DNA from: Diphasiastrum complanatum
Lineage: Eukaryota > Streptophyta > Lycopodiopsida > Lycopodiales > Lycopodiaceae
Direction of reading: 5' to 3'
Assembly (NCBI GenBank): GCA_029204225.1
Contig: CM055103.1
Span: 25,564,656-25,628,655 of the forward strand
DNA length: 64,000 bases
Made by a program: the position numbers and the translations under genes
Notes under the pieces: generated by a model
The model's database searches: none
What the model saw: the letters and a program-made list of their open reading frames with translations, nothing else
Told to the model about the DNA's origin: nothing
Shown: in pieces, positions 1-11,418 of the stretch
Layout of the letters: each line of letters starts with the position of its first letter
Numbering within the stretch: position 1 is the first letter of the stretch

Positions 1-1413
1 AGCTAGTTAAGTTTTTGCAGTCCATTTTCTTTCCATTTTTGGCTATGCTTTTGGCCAAATTTTATGACTATAATTCTACGCGATTGTAGATCTCACTCTT
101 AGCTTGAATCTGAGCCAATTTGCAGCCAATTTGGTTGAAAGAGATATGACATTTCTTGTGAAGGAGATCAACTTTTAGCTTTGGTAGGAAATTTGGGAGA
201 GAAGCACTTCAACTTTTCATTTCTAAAGTTTTGCCTCTTTGTAAATTTATTTTCAAGTCCTTCATTGTGAAGTTTCATCTCAAATTTTAAAATAAGAAAA
301 AAACTAATCCAGTCCTATCCACGCCAGCCCTAACCCTAAGCATAAACCAAACCCAAAAAAGAAAGAAAGAAGAAGGAAAAGGCTTTTTCCTCCGGCGAAT
401 TCCCTCGACTTCAGGCAAATTCCCTCCGGCGACTTCAAGTACAAATTTTGTTTCTCACAAATTCACCCCCACCTCGCAAATTCCTTCCACGTGAATTCAT
501 TTGGGCGATTTCCGGCGAATCCAAATACTCCTTCGCAAGTTTTGAACTCGCTGCCCGTTCCTCAGTCTGCGATTCCTGATCCCTCCTTCCTCGCGAGTTC
601 ACCTGCGACTCCTCACCTCCGCGAATTCCCTCCCTCCTCACCTCCGCGAACTCCCTCCCTTCTCACCTCTGCAAATCCCCTCCCTTCTCCCTTGCAAATT
701 CTCTCCTTTCCTCATGAATTCTCTCTCTACTTGCCCCCTCCTTTTCCTACGGATCTAGAGCATTCAAGAGCATTCAGAGCATTCAAAAAAAATTTCCAGG
801 AAAGCAAGCAGTTTTTAGAGTTGGACGTCTCCAATCAGATTTCAAAGTCTTGAAGTCTTTGATCCAGTGTCTTTAGAGAAGAAGTTCTTGGACGTCAGAG
901 GGTTATTTGTTGCCTTGTCGGGAACAATGTGGATGAACAACTTGGGCTGAGCATCCTACTTGCTTTTGTCTGTGAGGCTCTCAAATCGTATCTTGTCAAG
1001 GGCATCCGAGGCATTGCTAATCAACTCCCGCAGAAAAATTGCCTTGTTGCTATAAAACGTGTTGATGATCAAACCCAAGAGCTGGTTGATCTCAGCTTGA
1101 AAGCAAACGTCTCAACACCGGCATCGGCAGCCATCGCCACAGAAAAGATGCAAAACAATGACACAAGCAACCAAATGTGTCCAATTAACTCAAAACAATC
1201 ACTATTTTTTTCACTCCAAACCGATTCCTAGCAAAACTAGTGTCTAATTCTGACACAAAAGGCTTAGATCTGAGAGCAAATGGATCGAAATCCGACAGCA
1301 AATGGATGAAGACGAGCAGTGGAGAGAAAGAGCAAAAAGATGAGCGACGATTTCACAATTTCCAGTGCAAAAAAAATCATTGATTGGACAGCGCATTTTG
1401 TCCACTTTACAAC
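1..1413. other. Left flank of Copia A, no recognised gene
   Basis: No recognisable protein. Short open frames at 491-853 and 929-1231 on the plus strand match nothing I know. The part at about 395-706 is pyrimidine-rich and repeats a degenerate motif close to CGAATTCCCTCC. Because the Copia element at 1414-7256 is flanked by a short direct repeat, this flank and the Gypsy sequence starting at 7257 were probably contiguous. It may therefore be the LTR or leader of that Gypsy, but no terminal dinucleotides or primer site could be placed. Confidence 0.35.
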
Positions 1414-2141
1414 TGTTAAATTCACACGTGTGGACTATCCACATGTACTTGTGATCTCCTAAGGGTGTAGATGCACCAAGATCAAGACTAGATTGAGATT
1501 CAAGATCTATCTTTGATTCTATGGCAAAAACACACTACTACATGCATTCAATCACTTCCAACTCTCACTCACACGTGTGGGAAGTATCCAAAAATTATAT
1601 TAAGTAAAAACAAGCTGCTCTCCTCGGGTAGAGAGAGAAAATCATCATGAGCTCTCGGGTACAGAGAGAAAGCTAGAAAATCACTTACACTCAAAATCCA
1701 CTCAATCTCTTAATCAATTAGATCCAAATGAGAAGTACAATGATACTAGTAGATCCACGAGCTACCACAATGCTTAACTATGATTGGACCACACTTTTGC
1801 CACCTCTTAATCCTATTGGACCATTGATCCATTCACCTCTAAATTCTATTCGACCATTTTCAAGCAAACCTCAAATTCTATTGGACCCCTCAAGGTTCCA
1901 CCTCTAAATCCTATTGGACCTCTTAAATTTCATCAAACAAAAGTATTACACTTGTCTACACTCTAATTGGTACGAGTTTAGCCTCTTACTCTATTTTGGC
2001 TAAATAGTGGCATTACAAGTGGAAATGGGTAATTTGCCATCTATGCCAAATTTGGTCCTATCAACATCCTACACCTAGATGCTTGATATAAAAAATATAA
2101 GACCCCTATATCTAACATAGATAATCTTTTTCAATTCTTCA
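1414..2141 (-). repeat. 3' LTR of Copia A copy 1
   Basis: This 728-bp LTR starts TGTTAAATTCACACGTG on the plus strand and ends TTCTTCA. It matches 6534-7256 almost base for base, with a few substitutions and a small indel near 1612. It contains two CACACGTGTG-type palindromes that carry the CACGTG core. Confidence 0.92.
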
Positions 2142-2151
2142 CACTCTTCCT
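2142..2151 (-). other. Polypurine tract of Copia A copy 1
   Basis: Read on the minus strand, AGGAAGAGTG lies directly before the 3' LTR start. This is the position of the plus-strand DNA primer in Copia elements. Confidence 0.7.
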
Positions 2152-2161
2152 AAAAAATTAT

Positions 2162-3387
2162 CTATGAAGATTTAAACATTGATCTTGATATAACTCCAAG
2201 ATTAGATCTATGCTTGATGAAAGCACTTTTGCTCAAAGGCTTAGTGAGTAGATCGGCAATACAAGAGGACAAGTTGACATGCTCCAAATAGATTTCTCCT
2301 CCATTAAGCTTTTCTCTCACAAAACGGTGTGCCACTTCTATGTGCTTGCTTCTTGCATGAAATATGGGATTATTGGCAAGAGCTTGGGCCGAGATGTTAT
2401 CACACTTGATCATTGGTAGATCATCCTCCTTGATGCACTTTAGCTCCATTAATAACCTCTTGATCCAAAGCACTTCTTTGGTAGTTGTAGTGAGTGCTTT
2501 GTACTCGGCCTCACATGAAGAGAGAGATATAGTATCTTGCTTTTTGGAAAGCCAAGATATTAGATTGCCTCCAAGAAAGATAGTGTATGCACTAATAGAC
2601 TTTCGATCCATCTTGACACTTGCAAAATCTGAATCCGAGTAGCTAACAATGGATAGATCTTCACTTTTATAAAGTAGACCATAATCACAAGATGAAAATA
2701 CATATCTTAGAATCCTCTTGGCCATCTTCCAATGATGAATCTTAGGATCTTGTATAAATTGACTCAATTTGTGCACACAAAAACTTAAATCGGGCCTAGT
2801 AGTGATAAGCCAAATCAAGGAGCCTACAAGACTCCTAAAAAGTGTGATGTCCTCGAAGGATCTTTCATCACCTTTATTAGGATCTTTTACAATCTACTCC
2901 ATTGGAATATCTATGCTCTTAGAATTTTCCATATGGAATTTTTTCAACATAGAGTGAGCATATCTAGATTGGCATATAAAAATATAATCTTCATAAAAAT
3001 CAATCTCTAGGCCTAGGATGTGATGTATTTCTCCTAGATCTTGCATTTTAAACTCACATCCAAGTGCTAGCTTAGTTTCACCAACTAGCTTGATACAACT
3101 TCCACAAAGAATAATGTCATCAACATAAATTAGAAGAATGACAATATTACTATCAACAAACTTTAGATACATGGAAGGATCATAGTCACTAGAGTAAATC
3201 CTAGTGAGATAAGGAAAGAATTGAGTCTTGAATACCATGATCTTGGTGCTTGCTTGAGTCCATAAAGACTTTTGAAGAGCAAGCACACTTTGAACTCATC
3301 CTTGATGAATCCTTGAGGTTGTTCCATATAGATCTCCTCCTCAAAATAACCATTTAGAAAAGCATTGGATACATCTAATTGGAACAC
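2162..3387 (-). pseudogene. Copia A copy 1: reverse transcriptase C-half and RNase H, frameshifted
   Basis: Three overlapping minus-strand frames together cover most of a Copia RT and RNase H. 3163-3387 holds the [10 protein letters not shown] region and the [12 protein letters not shown] motif. 2894-3286 carries the YVDD catalytic box within LLIYVDDIILCG. 2162-2818 carries RNase H, with TRPDLSFCVHKLSQF, SWLSKKQDTISLSSCEAEY and a final ADLLTKPL. The frame changes twice, near 3230 and near 2830-2890. Catalytic YVDD is intact, but no single frame spans the enzyme. It follows the frame at 3391-4080. Confidence 0.88.
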
Positions 3388-3390
3388 CTT

Positions 3391-4394
3391 TCACTTAAAG
3401 AAACAAGCAAGAGAAATAAGAATTCTTATTGTCACCATCTTTGCAACGGGTGCAAAGGTCTCCTCATAATCAAGGCCATGGATTTGAGCAAATCCTTTGG
3501 CACATAATCTTGCTTTATACTTGTTGATGGTTCCATCATGATTGTACTTGATCCGAAATACCCACTTGCAACCAATCACATGCTTGTTGAATGGAGGATC
3601 CACAAGCTCCCAAGTATTGTTGGTGATCAATGCATCATACTCTTGCTTCATGTCATCATACCACTCCTTGGTATTGAGTGCCTCTTGTACATTCTTTGGC
3701 GCTTCATGAGAGACATAAAAAACATAATTAGTGGAATTAAGATCCACTTGTTTGCCTTTGTCAACATATGAGAGCCTCTTAGGCTCGGATCTATCTCTCA
3801 TGGATCTTCTTGGTGAGAAAATACGAGGAGAGTCTTCTTCAATTCTCGACCCCATCACATCATAATTGTCTTCAAAATCAATAATAGGTGATGCATCCAT
3901 AGACTTCTTGATCTCGGCCTCTTCAAAAGATGAATGTTGATCTTCATGAAAGACAACATCTCTACTTTCAATAACTTGAGAAGTAGAGAATACAAAGACT
4001 CTATAGGCCTTTTTGGTGGATGAATATCCAACCATGATCCCTTTGCATGCACTAGGATCTTCCTTCTTCCTTGTTTCCAAGGGAATATGGGCAAAGCATG
4101 CGCATACAAAACTCTAAGGTGATCAACCTTAGGTTTCTTCAAATATAAGATTTCATATGGTGACTTCCCTCCAAGAGCTATAACTGGGAGCCTATTGCAA
4201 AGATAATTTGCACAATTAATGGATTCTCCCCAAAAATCTTTGGGCAAAGATGCCTCAATTCTCATAGATTTTTCACATTCACATAGAGATCTATTCTTTC
4301 TCTCGGCCACTTGTAAATGGCTTTTTGTGAGATTTAGCAATAGCACAAGCCTCACAAGGCTTGATCTTCTTGGAGAATGACTTTGGCAAGCCAA
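3391..4394 (-). pseudogene. Copia A copy 1: integrase C-terminus and RT N-terminus, frameshifted
   Basis: 3855-4394 gives the last part of integrase (VAERKNRSLCECEK, then FWGESINCANYLCNRLP and KSPYEILY). 3391-4080 continues with the linker (GIMVGYSSTKKAYRVFV) and the RT start (WELVDPPFNKHVIGCKWVF, KARLCAKGFAQ). The integrase catalytic core is missing. The GAG-pre-integrase motif CEACAIAKSHKKPF at about 4330 is followed almost at once by the VAERKNR box, so about 130 codons are gone relative to copy 2 at 36450-36850. A frame change near 4080 separates the two parts. Confidence 0.87.
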
Positions 4395-5172
4395 TAGCTT
4401 TGGCCTCTTTGATCATAGAAAGCATGGATTTGTAGTTGGGATGTCCGAACCTCCTATGCCATAATTCCTCCATAGAGAGCTTGTTCACAAGAGCAACATT
4501 ACAAGAATTCACATATTCATTTGGATCTATTTTATAGATGCCTCCAAATCTAGATCCTAATGCAAGTACCTCATCATTCTTCTTGATAGTGCAAGTATCA
4601 ACATTGAATTTTACATCAAGGCCATTATCAAGCAATTGGCCAGCACTAATGAGATTCTTAGTAAGCTTAGGCACATAAAGAACTCTATAAAGAGAAAGAG
4701 CTTTAGAGGATGCAAGCCTTAAGGGAATGTTCCCTATGCCTTCAATAGGACATTCAAAATCATTTGCAGTGTATATTGATTTCTTGACTCCATCATAAGG
4801 TGCAATAGAAGAGAAAGAATCCTTGGAGCTACACATATGTGAAAAGGCTCCACTATTCTTGAAAGGAGTGGATGAGAAGCTAGAGACCATAAGAGATCCC
4901 TTTCCATAAATAGTGTCTTCCTTCTGATTGGTGATGTTGGCTTGCTTGAGTTGATTCTTCTTCTTGAAGCAATTGGTAGCATAATGGCCTTTCTTGCCAC
5001 AATAAAAGCACTTGATCTTCTTCTTCTTGAGCTTGGATGATGAAGCATTAGAGGAATCATCTTCCTCCTCATCTTTGTCTTTGGATTTGGCTTTGTCCTT
5101 GCTTGAGGATTGTTGATATTGGTTCTTGCTCCTCCCTTTGTGCTTGTCCTTGGCAAAGAGCTTTGTCATCAT
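4291..5172 (-). pseudogene. Copia A copy 1: CCHC zinc knuckle, protease and GAG-pre-integrase
   Basis: A 293-codon frame starts with a lysine/aspartate-rich stretch and a CCHC knuckle, CFYCGKKGHYATNC (residues about 55-68). A protease-like segment follows. The expected DSG active site reads NSG (FKNSGAFSHMC), so the catalytic Asp is replaced by Asn. The GAG-pre-integrase domain is clear, with LWHRRFGHPNYKSMLSMI and CEACAIAKSHKKPF. It overlaps the gag frame (5069-5839) by about 100 bases in a different frame, consistent with a one-base indel near 5158. Confidence 0.88.
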
Positions 5173-5839
5173 TATGAGTGAGAGAAAGCTTGTCCATCCT
5201 CAAGAGCTTGTACTCTTGTCTTGATTCTTCAGAAATTAGCACACTTTGGAGAGCCTCCAAACTTGGTAGCTCCTCCTTAATGGCATAGGATTGGACAAGG
5301 TTATCGAATTCACTTCTCAAGCCATTGAGAATGACTTGGACTAGCTCATTTTGATTGATGGAATCACCAATGCAAGCAAGCTCTCTATGAATATCTTTTA
5401 CTCTCAAAACATAACTAGATGCACTCTCATCACTCTTTTGGCTACTTTGGAAGATTTGATTTCTAAAAATGAGGAGCCTAGAGGTGTTCTTAGCCTCATA
5501 GAAAGTCTTGAGACAATCCCAAGCTTCTTTGGTTGTTGTACAAGTACCTATCTCCCTCAATATCTCATTGAAGACATTCATCTTAATGTAGTGAAGAGCC
5601 ATCCTAGCTCTCTTTTTGTATTTTTGAACCTCTTGAAGAACTTGTGGTTCTTCTTCAAGGCCAAGAACTATGTCCATCACATCTTGAAGGATCAAGATGG
5701 ATTCCATCCTCATTTTCCAAATTGAATAGTTTGAAGTGGACAATCTTTCACTTGTTTCCAACAAAGATGAACTCATTGAAGACATTTCAACTGAAGATAA
5801 CTCAAATGATGAAAAATAAATGTTGCTACACACTCTCAA
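5069..5839 (-). CDS. gag: Copia A copy 1 gag (UBN2-type capsid)
   Basis: This is a 256-codon frame whose residues about 20-220 look like the UBN2 gag domain of plant Copia elements, with STSNYSIWKMRMES near the start and the YVLRVKDIHRELACIGDSIN and VQVILNGLRSEFDNLVQS segments. The same domain recurs at 35093-36100. The true start is probably the Met at MSSMSSSLLET (about residue 19), as in other Copia gags. The last about 30 codons, after residue 225, are out of frame with the zinc-knuckle segment. Confidence 0.85.
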   Translation of the reverse strand: MRVCSNIYFSSFELSSVEMSSMSSSLLETSERLSTSNYSIWKMRMESILILQDVMDIVLGLEEEPQVLQEVQKYKKRARMALHYIKMNVFNEILREIGTCTTTKEAWDCLKTFYEAKNTSRLLIFRNQIFQSSQKSDESASSYVLRVKDIHRELACIGDSINQNELVQVILNGLRSEFDNLVQSYAIKEELPSLEALQSVLISEESRQEYKLLRMDKLSLTHNDDKALCQGQAQREEQEPISTILKQGQSQIQRQR

Positions 5840-6521
5840 TAGGATCCAATAATGAAGTGCTATCTCCTCCTATGAAAGATCTTGCAACTATTTGTGAATT
5901 GATTCTGACTAGCTACTCAAATCTCTCTAAAACAAGATCTATTCCACATCAAATGATCGACTATAGACAAAGTTAGGATCATTTACTCTTAGCACGTGTG
6001 AAATACACTAAGTAATCAAATTTGACTCAAACTCAACATGAAACAAATTGACTATGATCTCAAAACAATGTCTAGATCACTTATAGATGAGATTGGTAAC
6101 CATACAACTGTGAATAGAGATCAAACAAGCAATCTCTTAACCAAACCAAATGTGTCCACCCAGGTCTAGGTCCCCTACCTAACCCTCTTCAAAAGCTTAT
6201 AATTTTTGATTGGCTCAACCAAATGGAATGAAACTGATTGCATCAAAAACTAGACAAAAATAGCTTTAAAACAAGCTATCAAGCAAGATAAATGGATCAA
6301 GCATGCGAGAACTCTCAATCTGAAATTGGATGTTCCTCACACGTGTCTGAGCACCTGATTCCGTACAGTACCAGGTTAGACCCAATAAATGTCCTATTGA
6401 TCTCTATTGATCTCCAAAATTAGACAAGATAGCTAGGAAAATGGATCTTGACAATTTCTAGCTCAAGATTGATGAAAAGTTTTCACTTAAATGGATCAAA
6501 ATGCATGGTAACCTTAGGTAG
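5840..6521 (-). other. Leader (5' untranslated region) of Copia A copy 1
   Basis: No open frame of note lies between the gag start and the primer-binding site, so this is the expected leader and packaging region. It contains further CACACGTG-type sequences near 5994 and 6340, as the LTRs do. Confidence 0.65.
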
Positions 6522-6533
6522 GCTCTGATACCA
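6522..6533 (-). other. Primer-binding site, initiator Met-tRNA type
   Basis: On the minus strand TGGTATCAGAGC follows the 5' LTR directly. This is the usual Copia primer site, complementary to the 3' end of plant initiator Met-tRNA. Confidence 0.92.
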
Positions 6534-7256
6534 TGTTAAATTCACACGTGTGGACTGTCCACAAGTACTTGTGATCTCCTAAGGTGTGTAGATGCACCAA
6601 GATCAAGACTAGATTGAGATTCAAGATCTATCTTTGATTCTATGGCAAAAATACACTACTACATGCATTCAATCACTTCCAACTCTCACTCACACGTGTG
6701 GGAAGTATCCAAAAATTATTGTAAGCAAGCTGCTCTCCTCAGGTAGAGAGAGAAAATCATCATGAGCTCTCGGATAGAGAGAGAAAGCTAGAAAATCACT
6801 TACACTCAAAATCCACTCAATCTCTTAATCAATTAGATCCAAATGAGAAGTACAATGATACTAGTAGATCCACGAGCTACCACAATGCTTAACTATGACT
6901 GGACCACACTTTTGGCACCTCTTAATCCTATTGGACCATTGATCCATTCACCTCTAAATTCTATTCGACCATTTTCAAGCAAACCTCAAATTCTATTGGA
7001 CCCCTCAAGGTTCCACCTCTAAATCTTATTGGACCTCTTAAATTTCATCAAACAAAAGTATTACACTTGTCTACACTCTAATTGGCACGAGTTTAGCCTC
7101 TTACTCTATTTTGGCTAAATAGTGGCATTACAAGTGGAAATGGGTAATTTGCCATCTATGCCAAATTTGGTCCTATCAAAATCCTACACCTAGATGCTTG
7201 ATATAAAAAACATAAGACCCCTATATCTAGCATAGATAATCTTTTTCAATTCTTCA
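6534..7256 (-). repeat. 5' LTR of Copia A copy 1
   Basis: This 723-bp partner of 1414-2141 has the same TG...CA ends. The primer-binding site lies against its left edge, which makes it the 5' LTR of a minus-strand element. Confidence 0.92.
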
Positions 7257-7513
7257 CAACAATGAGCTGTTTTTGGGCAGATTTCATGCACATACTCATC
7301 TCTGTCTGCCACTTTTCCTGGACAATTTTGTCAAAAATTTAGAGCATTTCTAGCACTTCAGATTTTGTGTTTTTTTACGGTTTTTTGATATTCCACAAGC
7401 ACACAAATGCTCAATGGAATCCAAATTTTGTTAAACCCTCATATCTTATTTGTGTGACATCAGATTTCAACGCAGTAAAGACCAAAAGTGACCATTACAT
7501 TGAGTTCAATAAA

Positions 7514-8231
7514 ATGGCACCGAAAAAAACAGTTAGTACCAAAGACTATCCTATCAATGAGAATCCGCCTGGAATACAGGCAATATTAACCAGGGTTTTA
7601 ACTACTATACAAGACACTACCGAAGTGAATAGACAAACATGGCAGCAAATGCAGGAAAGTTCGGATCGACGTTGGGAGAAGATGTTAGAATTGATGATGT
7701 CGTGCTTTGAATCTGTGATGAGTACTACTTTACAGAAACAAGATGTTTACCAAAGTCAGAATCCTTTTCTTAAATGCTTCAACATCTGAAAATCCAGGTC
7801 AAGCTAGTCATGATCATTTGGAGACAATGCGAAACAACAAGGGAAAGCAACAAGTATGTGATGATCAACCTATTTGGGTGTGACCAACTGTTCCAACACC
7901 AAACGATTTTTCACTTCAAGCTTTTGGACTTCATCTGGATGTGGCTACTCAAGATCCACAACAATGGGTACTACAAGAGCTCGAGTCCTACAACAAATTG
8001 CCGCCTCATTATCGGAATGCTGTAAATTTTAATACTCATATGAGTATTATGGATCGAGCTCAAAAGAATCACGATTTTAAGAGGGATGGTAATGATTTTA
8101 AAGATAAAATCTTCATGCCTAACTTCAGTGGAAACATCGATACTCTAGAAGTGGAAGAATGGCTACACAAGTTGGATAAATATTTTCAATTATTTCCAAG
8201 GACGGATCAAGCGAAGATTGCTTATGCGTGA
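7514..8231 (+). pseudogene. gag: Gypsy gag N-terminal and capsid region, frameshifted
   Basis: A Met-led frame from 7514 (MAPKKTVSTKDYP) runs to 7789. A second frame, 7941-8231, carries DRAQKNHDFKRD then KIFMPNFSGNIDTLEVEEWL and DKYFQLF, a typical Gypsy capsid entry (retrotrans_gag). A TGA at 8229-8231 interrupts a segment that continues in frame as LHFEGPTYVWWKK. The two frames need at least one indel between 7780 and 7940. Confidence 0.75.
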
Positions 8232-8437
8232 CTACACTTCGAGGGGCCAACTTATGTCTGGTGGAAGAAAGTTGAGGCTGATCCACATGTTCAACCATCG
8301 ATATACAATTGGTTGCAGTTCAAACAGTTATGTACTAAGGTTTTTTTGAATCCATTTCAAGAAAAATGTTCTTTCAATCTTGGTGTTCAGTTCAGCAAAC
8401 GGGCTCAGTCTAAGATTATAATCATGAATTTTGGCAA

Positions 8438-9190
8438 TTGACACTCAAGGTCAAACTAGACAAAAGTGCACATTTACACCGATATATCCATGGGTTACAA
8501 CCTCAAATCGGTTATGTTGTGGAAGCAGCTAGATGTACAAGTTTGGATTCAGCAATGCAATTAGCTTTGATCCATGAACAGAAATACCTTTCAACGACAA
8601 AAATATACCAAAAACAAGGGACGACCGCAATCAACACATCTTATAATACGTTTGGGGTTCCGAAGTTTCAGTCTGGTACCAGTCAGTTTTATAAGTCAAA
8701 CATCTCAACTGGAGTCTTCAAGGATAACAAAAATAACAAGGATACTATTGTGCATTATCCAACTGGAGTCTTCAAGGATCACAAAAATAACAATAATACC
8801 AACAAGGGTACTATTGTGCATTATCCAAAAGTTAAAGTTGGCGATAAACCGGGAACCAAAGTTGTTGGGAAGGGAATGGTATCTACAATGATGGGCAGTC
8901 AAAAGCCAAGACTTGTTCAGAGGCTATCGGACGACCAAGAGAGGAAACTCAGAGCATTGGGACTTTGTTTCAGATGCCAGGAGAAATATGACAAGGATCA
9001 TTGGAAGGTATGTAAATTTTGTAAACATGAGATTCGATTAACGACTATGAGCGGAAATTCCAATGAGGAAAATCAATCAAGCGAAGAGGAAGTTGAAAAT
9101 TTATTGAGTGAAGATGACATTCAAATGTTGCAAGAACGTCAATGTGACTTACTTGATGATGGAGAATTGCAAATTGATAACGAGAGATGA
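8438..9190 (+). pseudogene. gag: Gypsy gag C-terminal region with zinc knuckle
   Basis: A 250-codon frame continues gag (LHRYIHGLQPQIGYVVEAA) and ends in a zinc-knuckle-like CFRCQEKYDKDHWKVC around 8970-9018. That spacing is longer than the usual CX2CX4HX4C. The middle, 8701-8830, holds two copies of a direct repeat encoding TGVFKD(N/H)KNN...TIVHYP. It lies between the capsid frame and the protease. Confidence 0.75.
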
Positions 9191-9295
9191 CAAAAATGCA
9201 TCGATAGGAAGGACATGGATGCATCACTCATGTTCATGTCCTTAAACACATTTAATGGTTCTCAGTCTGCTAAGACTTTCCGTATTAAAGCAAAA

Positions 9296-10001
9296 ATTAA
9301 TGGTAGAGAGATTTATATTTTAGTTGATAGTGGAAGTACGCAAAAATTTTGTCAATAGCCGTTCAATCAGGAGTTGTAATATAGTTACTGTGAAGATTTT
9401 GATGCCATTGAGAGTACAGATTGCTGATGGAAATTTCATCAATTGTGATAGAATCACAACCGAATCCAAGATTCAAATGGGAAACTATGGGTTTAAATCA
9501 AACTTCCATGTGGTCGACATGGGTCTTATTGATATGATACTTGGTGTTGAGTGGTTACAGTCGTTGGGCGATGTTACCTTTAATTTTGAGCAGGGAACAA
9601 TGCATTTTGTACAGTTAGGAAAAACTTTTGAAATTCATAGCTACAGGAAAGAAGAATCAGGTTCCTATTTACGCCTGATTACTAACGCACAAGCTCGACA
9701 CATATCTCGAAAGCACGTAGATTTGTTTCTATTGAAACTGGAAATGGATGAGGATAAAATTAAAGAAGTCGATGCAAAGCCTATGAACACAAAGATACAA
9801 CAAGTTTTAGACAAGTATAAAGATGTGTTTCCAAATACATTACCAAAAGGGGATCCTCCAACTAGATTCATGGACCATGTCATAGAACTTGAACCCAGTT
9901 CAAAGCCAGTCAATATTCCTCCTTACAGGTTATCACAACTAGAAAGGGGAGAAGTTCAAAAACAGGTTCAGGAATTACTTGATCAAAAGTTCATTAGTTA
10001 G
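9296..10001 (+). pseudogene. Gypsy aspartic protease and RT N-terminus
   Basis: ILVDSGST, read from about 9318, is the retropepsin active site (intact DSG). One base is gained or lost just after it, so the rest continues in the frame 9324-10001: MPLRVQIADG, then MILGVEWLQSLGDVTFNF, the usual Gypsy protease core. The frame then enters the RT N-terminus (PPTRFMDHVIELEPSSKPV, RLSQLERGEVQKQVQELLD). It ends at a TAG (9999-10001) where other Gypsy RTs have no stop. Confidence 0.82.
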
Positions 10002-11140
10002 AACAAATCACCTTTCGCCTCACCTGTTCTTCTTGTTAAAAAAAAAGATGGTACATTTCAAATGTGCATAGATTATCGAACACTCAATAAGATTACCATC
10101 AAGAATAGATTCCCAATCCCTCGGGTCGATGACTTATTAGATGTCCTTAAAGGGGCACATGTGTTTTTAAAGATTGATCTCCATTCTAGGTATCATCAAA
10201 TTAAGGTAAGCGGGGAGGATCAACACAAGACTGCTTTTCGAACAGACAAGGGGCATTATCAATTCAAAGTTTTGTCTTTTGGTTTAACAAATGCATCGGC
10301 TACTTTTCAAGCATTGATGAATCAAATCTTTTGGCCATACTTGTACAAATTCATCTTGGTATTCTTTGATGACATAATGATTTATAGCCAGAACTTAAAA
10401 GAACATGCTCAGCACCTGAAAGTGGTTTTGGAATTGTTGCGAGAATATAAGTTGTTCGCCAAGATGTCAAAGTGTGAGTTCGCACAACAAGAGATTGAGT
10501 ATTTGGGGCATATGGTGACTAAAGATGGCATTAAGGTGGATCAACGTAAGGTCAAAATGGTTAGAAATTGGAAGAGCCCTAAAACTTTGTGACATTTAAG
10601 AGGATTTTTGGGATTTGCATCTTATTATCGACGATCTATATTCAATTTTTCAAGGATAACAGCAGCGCTCCCACACTTGTTGCGAAAAGGAAAATTCGAA
10701 TGGAGTGAAGATGCTCAGAGAAGCTTCAATCAACTAAAGGAGGCTTTGGTGAATGCTCCAGTTTTGGTACAACCAGACTTCAGTTTACCTTTCAAGGTGC
10801 TGTTGATGCAAGTGGAAGTGGATTAGGAGCCATACTAAGTCAGAAGGATGGTGTGATTGCCTATGAGAGTCGAATATTGACCGATAAGGAGATGTCATAT
10901 CCTACGCATGACAAGGAAATGTTAGCTATAGTTCATGCCTTGAAAAAATGGTGACACTACCTTTATGGGTCATAATTCATCATTAAAAGTGATCACCATT
11001 GCCTAAAGTATTTCTTAAGTCAGAAGCAACTTACAGACAAACAAAAGAGATGGTTGGCACAAGTTTAAGCATATGACTTTGTTATTGAATATCGCAAGGG
11101 CAAGGAAAACCAAGCTGCTGATGCTTTATCAAGGTTGTGG
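10002..11140 (+). pseudogene. Gypsy reverse transcriptase and RNase H with several stops
   Basis: The frame 10062-10592 gives RT fingers and palm: CIDYRTLNKITIKNRFPIP, KIDLHSRYHQIKV and the catalytic FFDDI, where most Gypsy RTs have a FLDDI/YLDDI-type box. A TGA at 10590 splits the RT from GFASYYRRSIFNFS (10608-10826). RNase H follows in another frame, with [31 protein letters not shown] and KENQAADALSRL, broken by TGA at 10952 and TAA at 10973. Catalytic acidic residues are mostly still readable. Confidence 0.85.
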
Positions 11141-11418
11141 AGAATGCAAATGAGTGATATAGGTGAATCCTTAGAGGAGTATATAACTGTTCTCCAAGAT
11201 GCAGAGGAGAATTGCATGTCCACAAAACAAGATCAAGCCTCACAAGGGTTATGTTACAGGATAGAAAAATGCATACTGAATCCCCTCATTTCTTTGAAAA
11301 ATGACTGGAAGTCCGTCATCTTGGATGAGTATGCTAAAGATGTAGCTGTGACGCAAATTCTGGAAAGCTTATCAGATCCCAAAGTTGGAGAACAATCTAC
11401 CAACTTAAAGATAAAATT

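Larger units (their letters stand above)
1414..7256 (-). mobile_element. Ty1/Copia retrotransposon, family A copy 1, complete with both LTRs
   Basis: Two near-identical LTRs (about 97% by eye) flank one interior on the minus strand. The order gag, CCHC, protease, GAG-pre-integrase, integrase remnant, RT, RNase H is that of Ty1/Copia (Pseudoviridae). The LTRs start TG and end CA. A primer-binding site complementary to initiator Met-tRNA abuts the right LTR, and a polypurine tract abuts the left one. A CAAC direct repeat lies at 1410-1413 and 7257-7260, extending to ACAAC if the last LTR base is counted. Frameshifts, a protease Asp change and loss of the integrase core mean it cannot move on its own. 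High LTR identity points to a fairly recent insertion. Confidence 0.93.

Noticed and set aside
491-1231. Two plus-strand frames (120 and 100 codons) near the left edge as host genes
   Set aside because: No recognised motif; the first is made of a Pro/Ser repeat from the CGAATTCCCTCC motif, and no splice signals or homologues could be seen.
2364-2642. Plus-strand frames over Copia A (2364-2642, 2769-2957, 3538-3771, 5351-5976)
   Set aside because: They are shadows of the minus-strand gag-pol frames.
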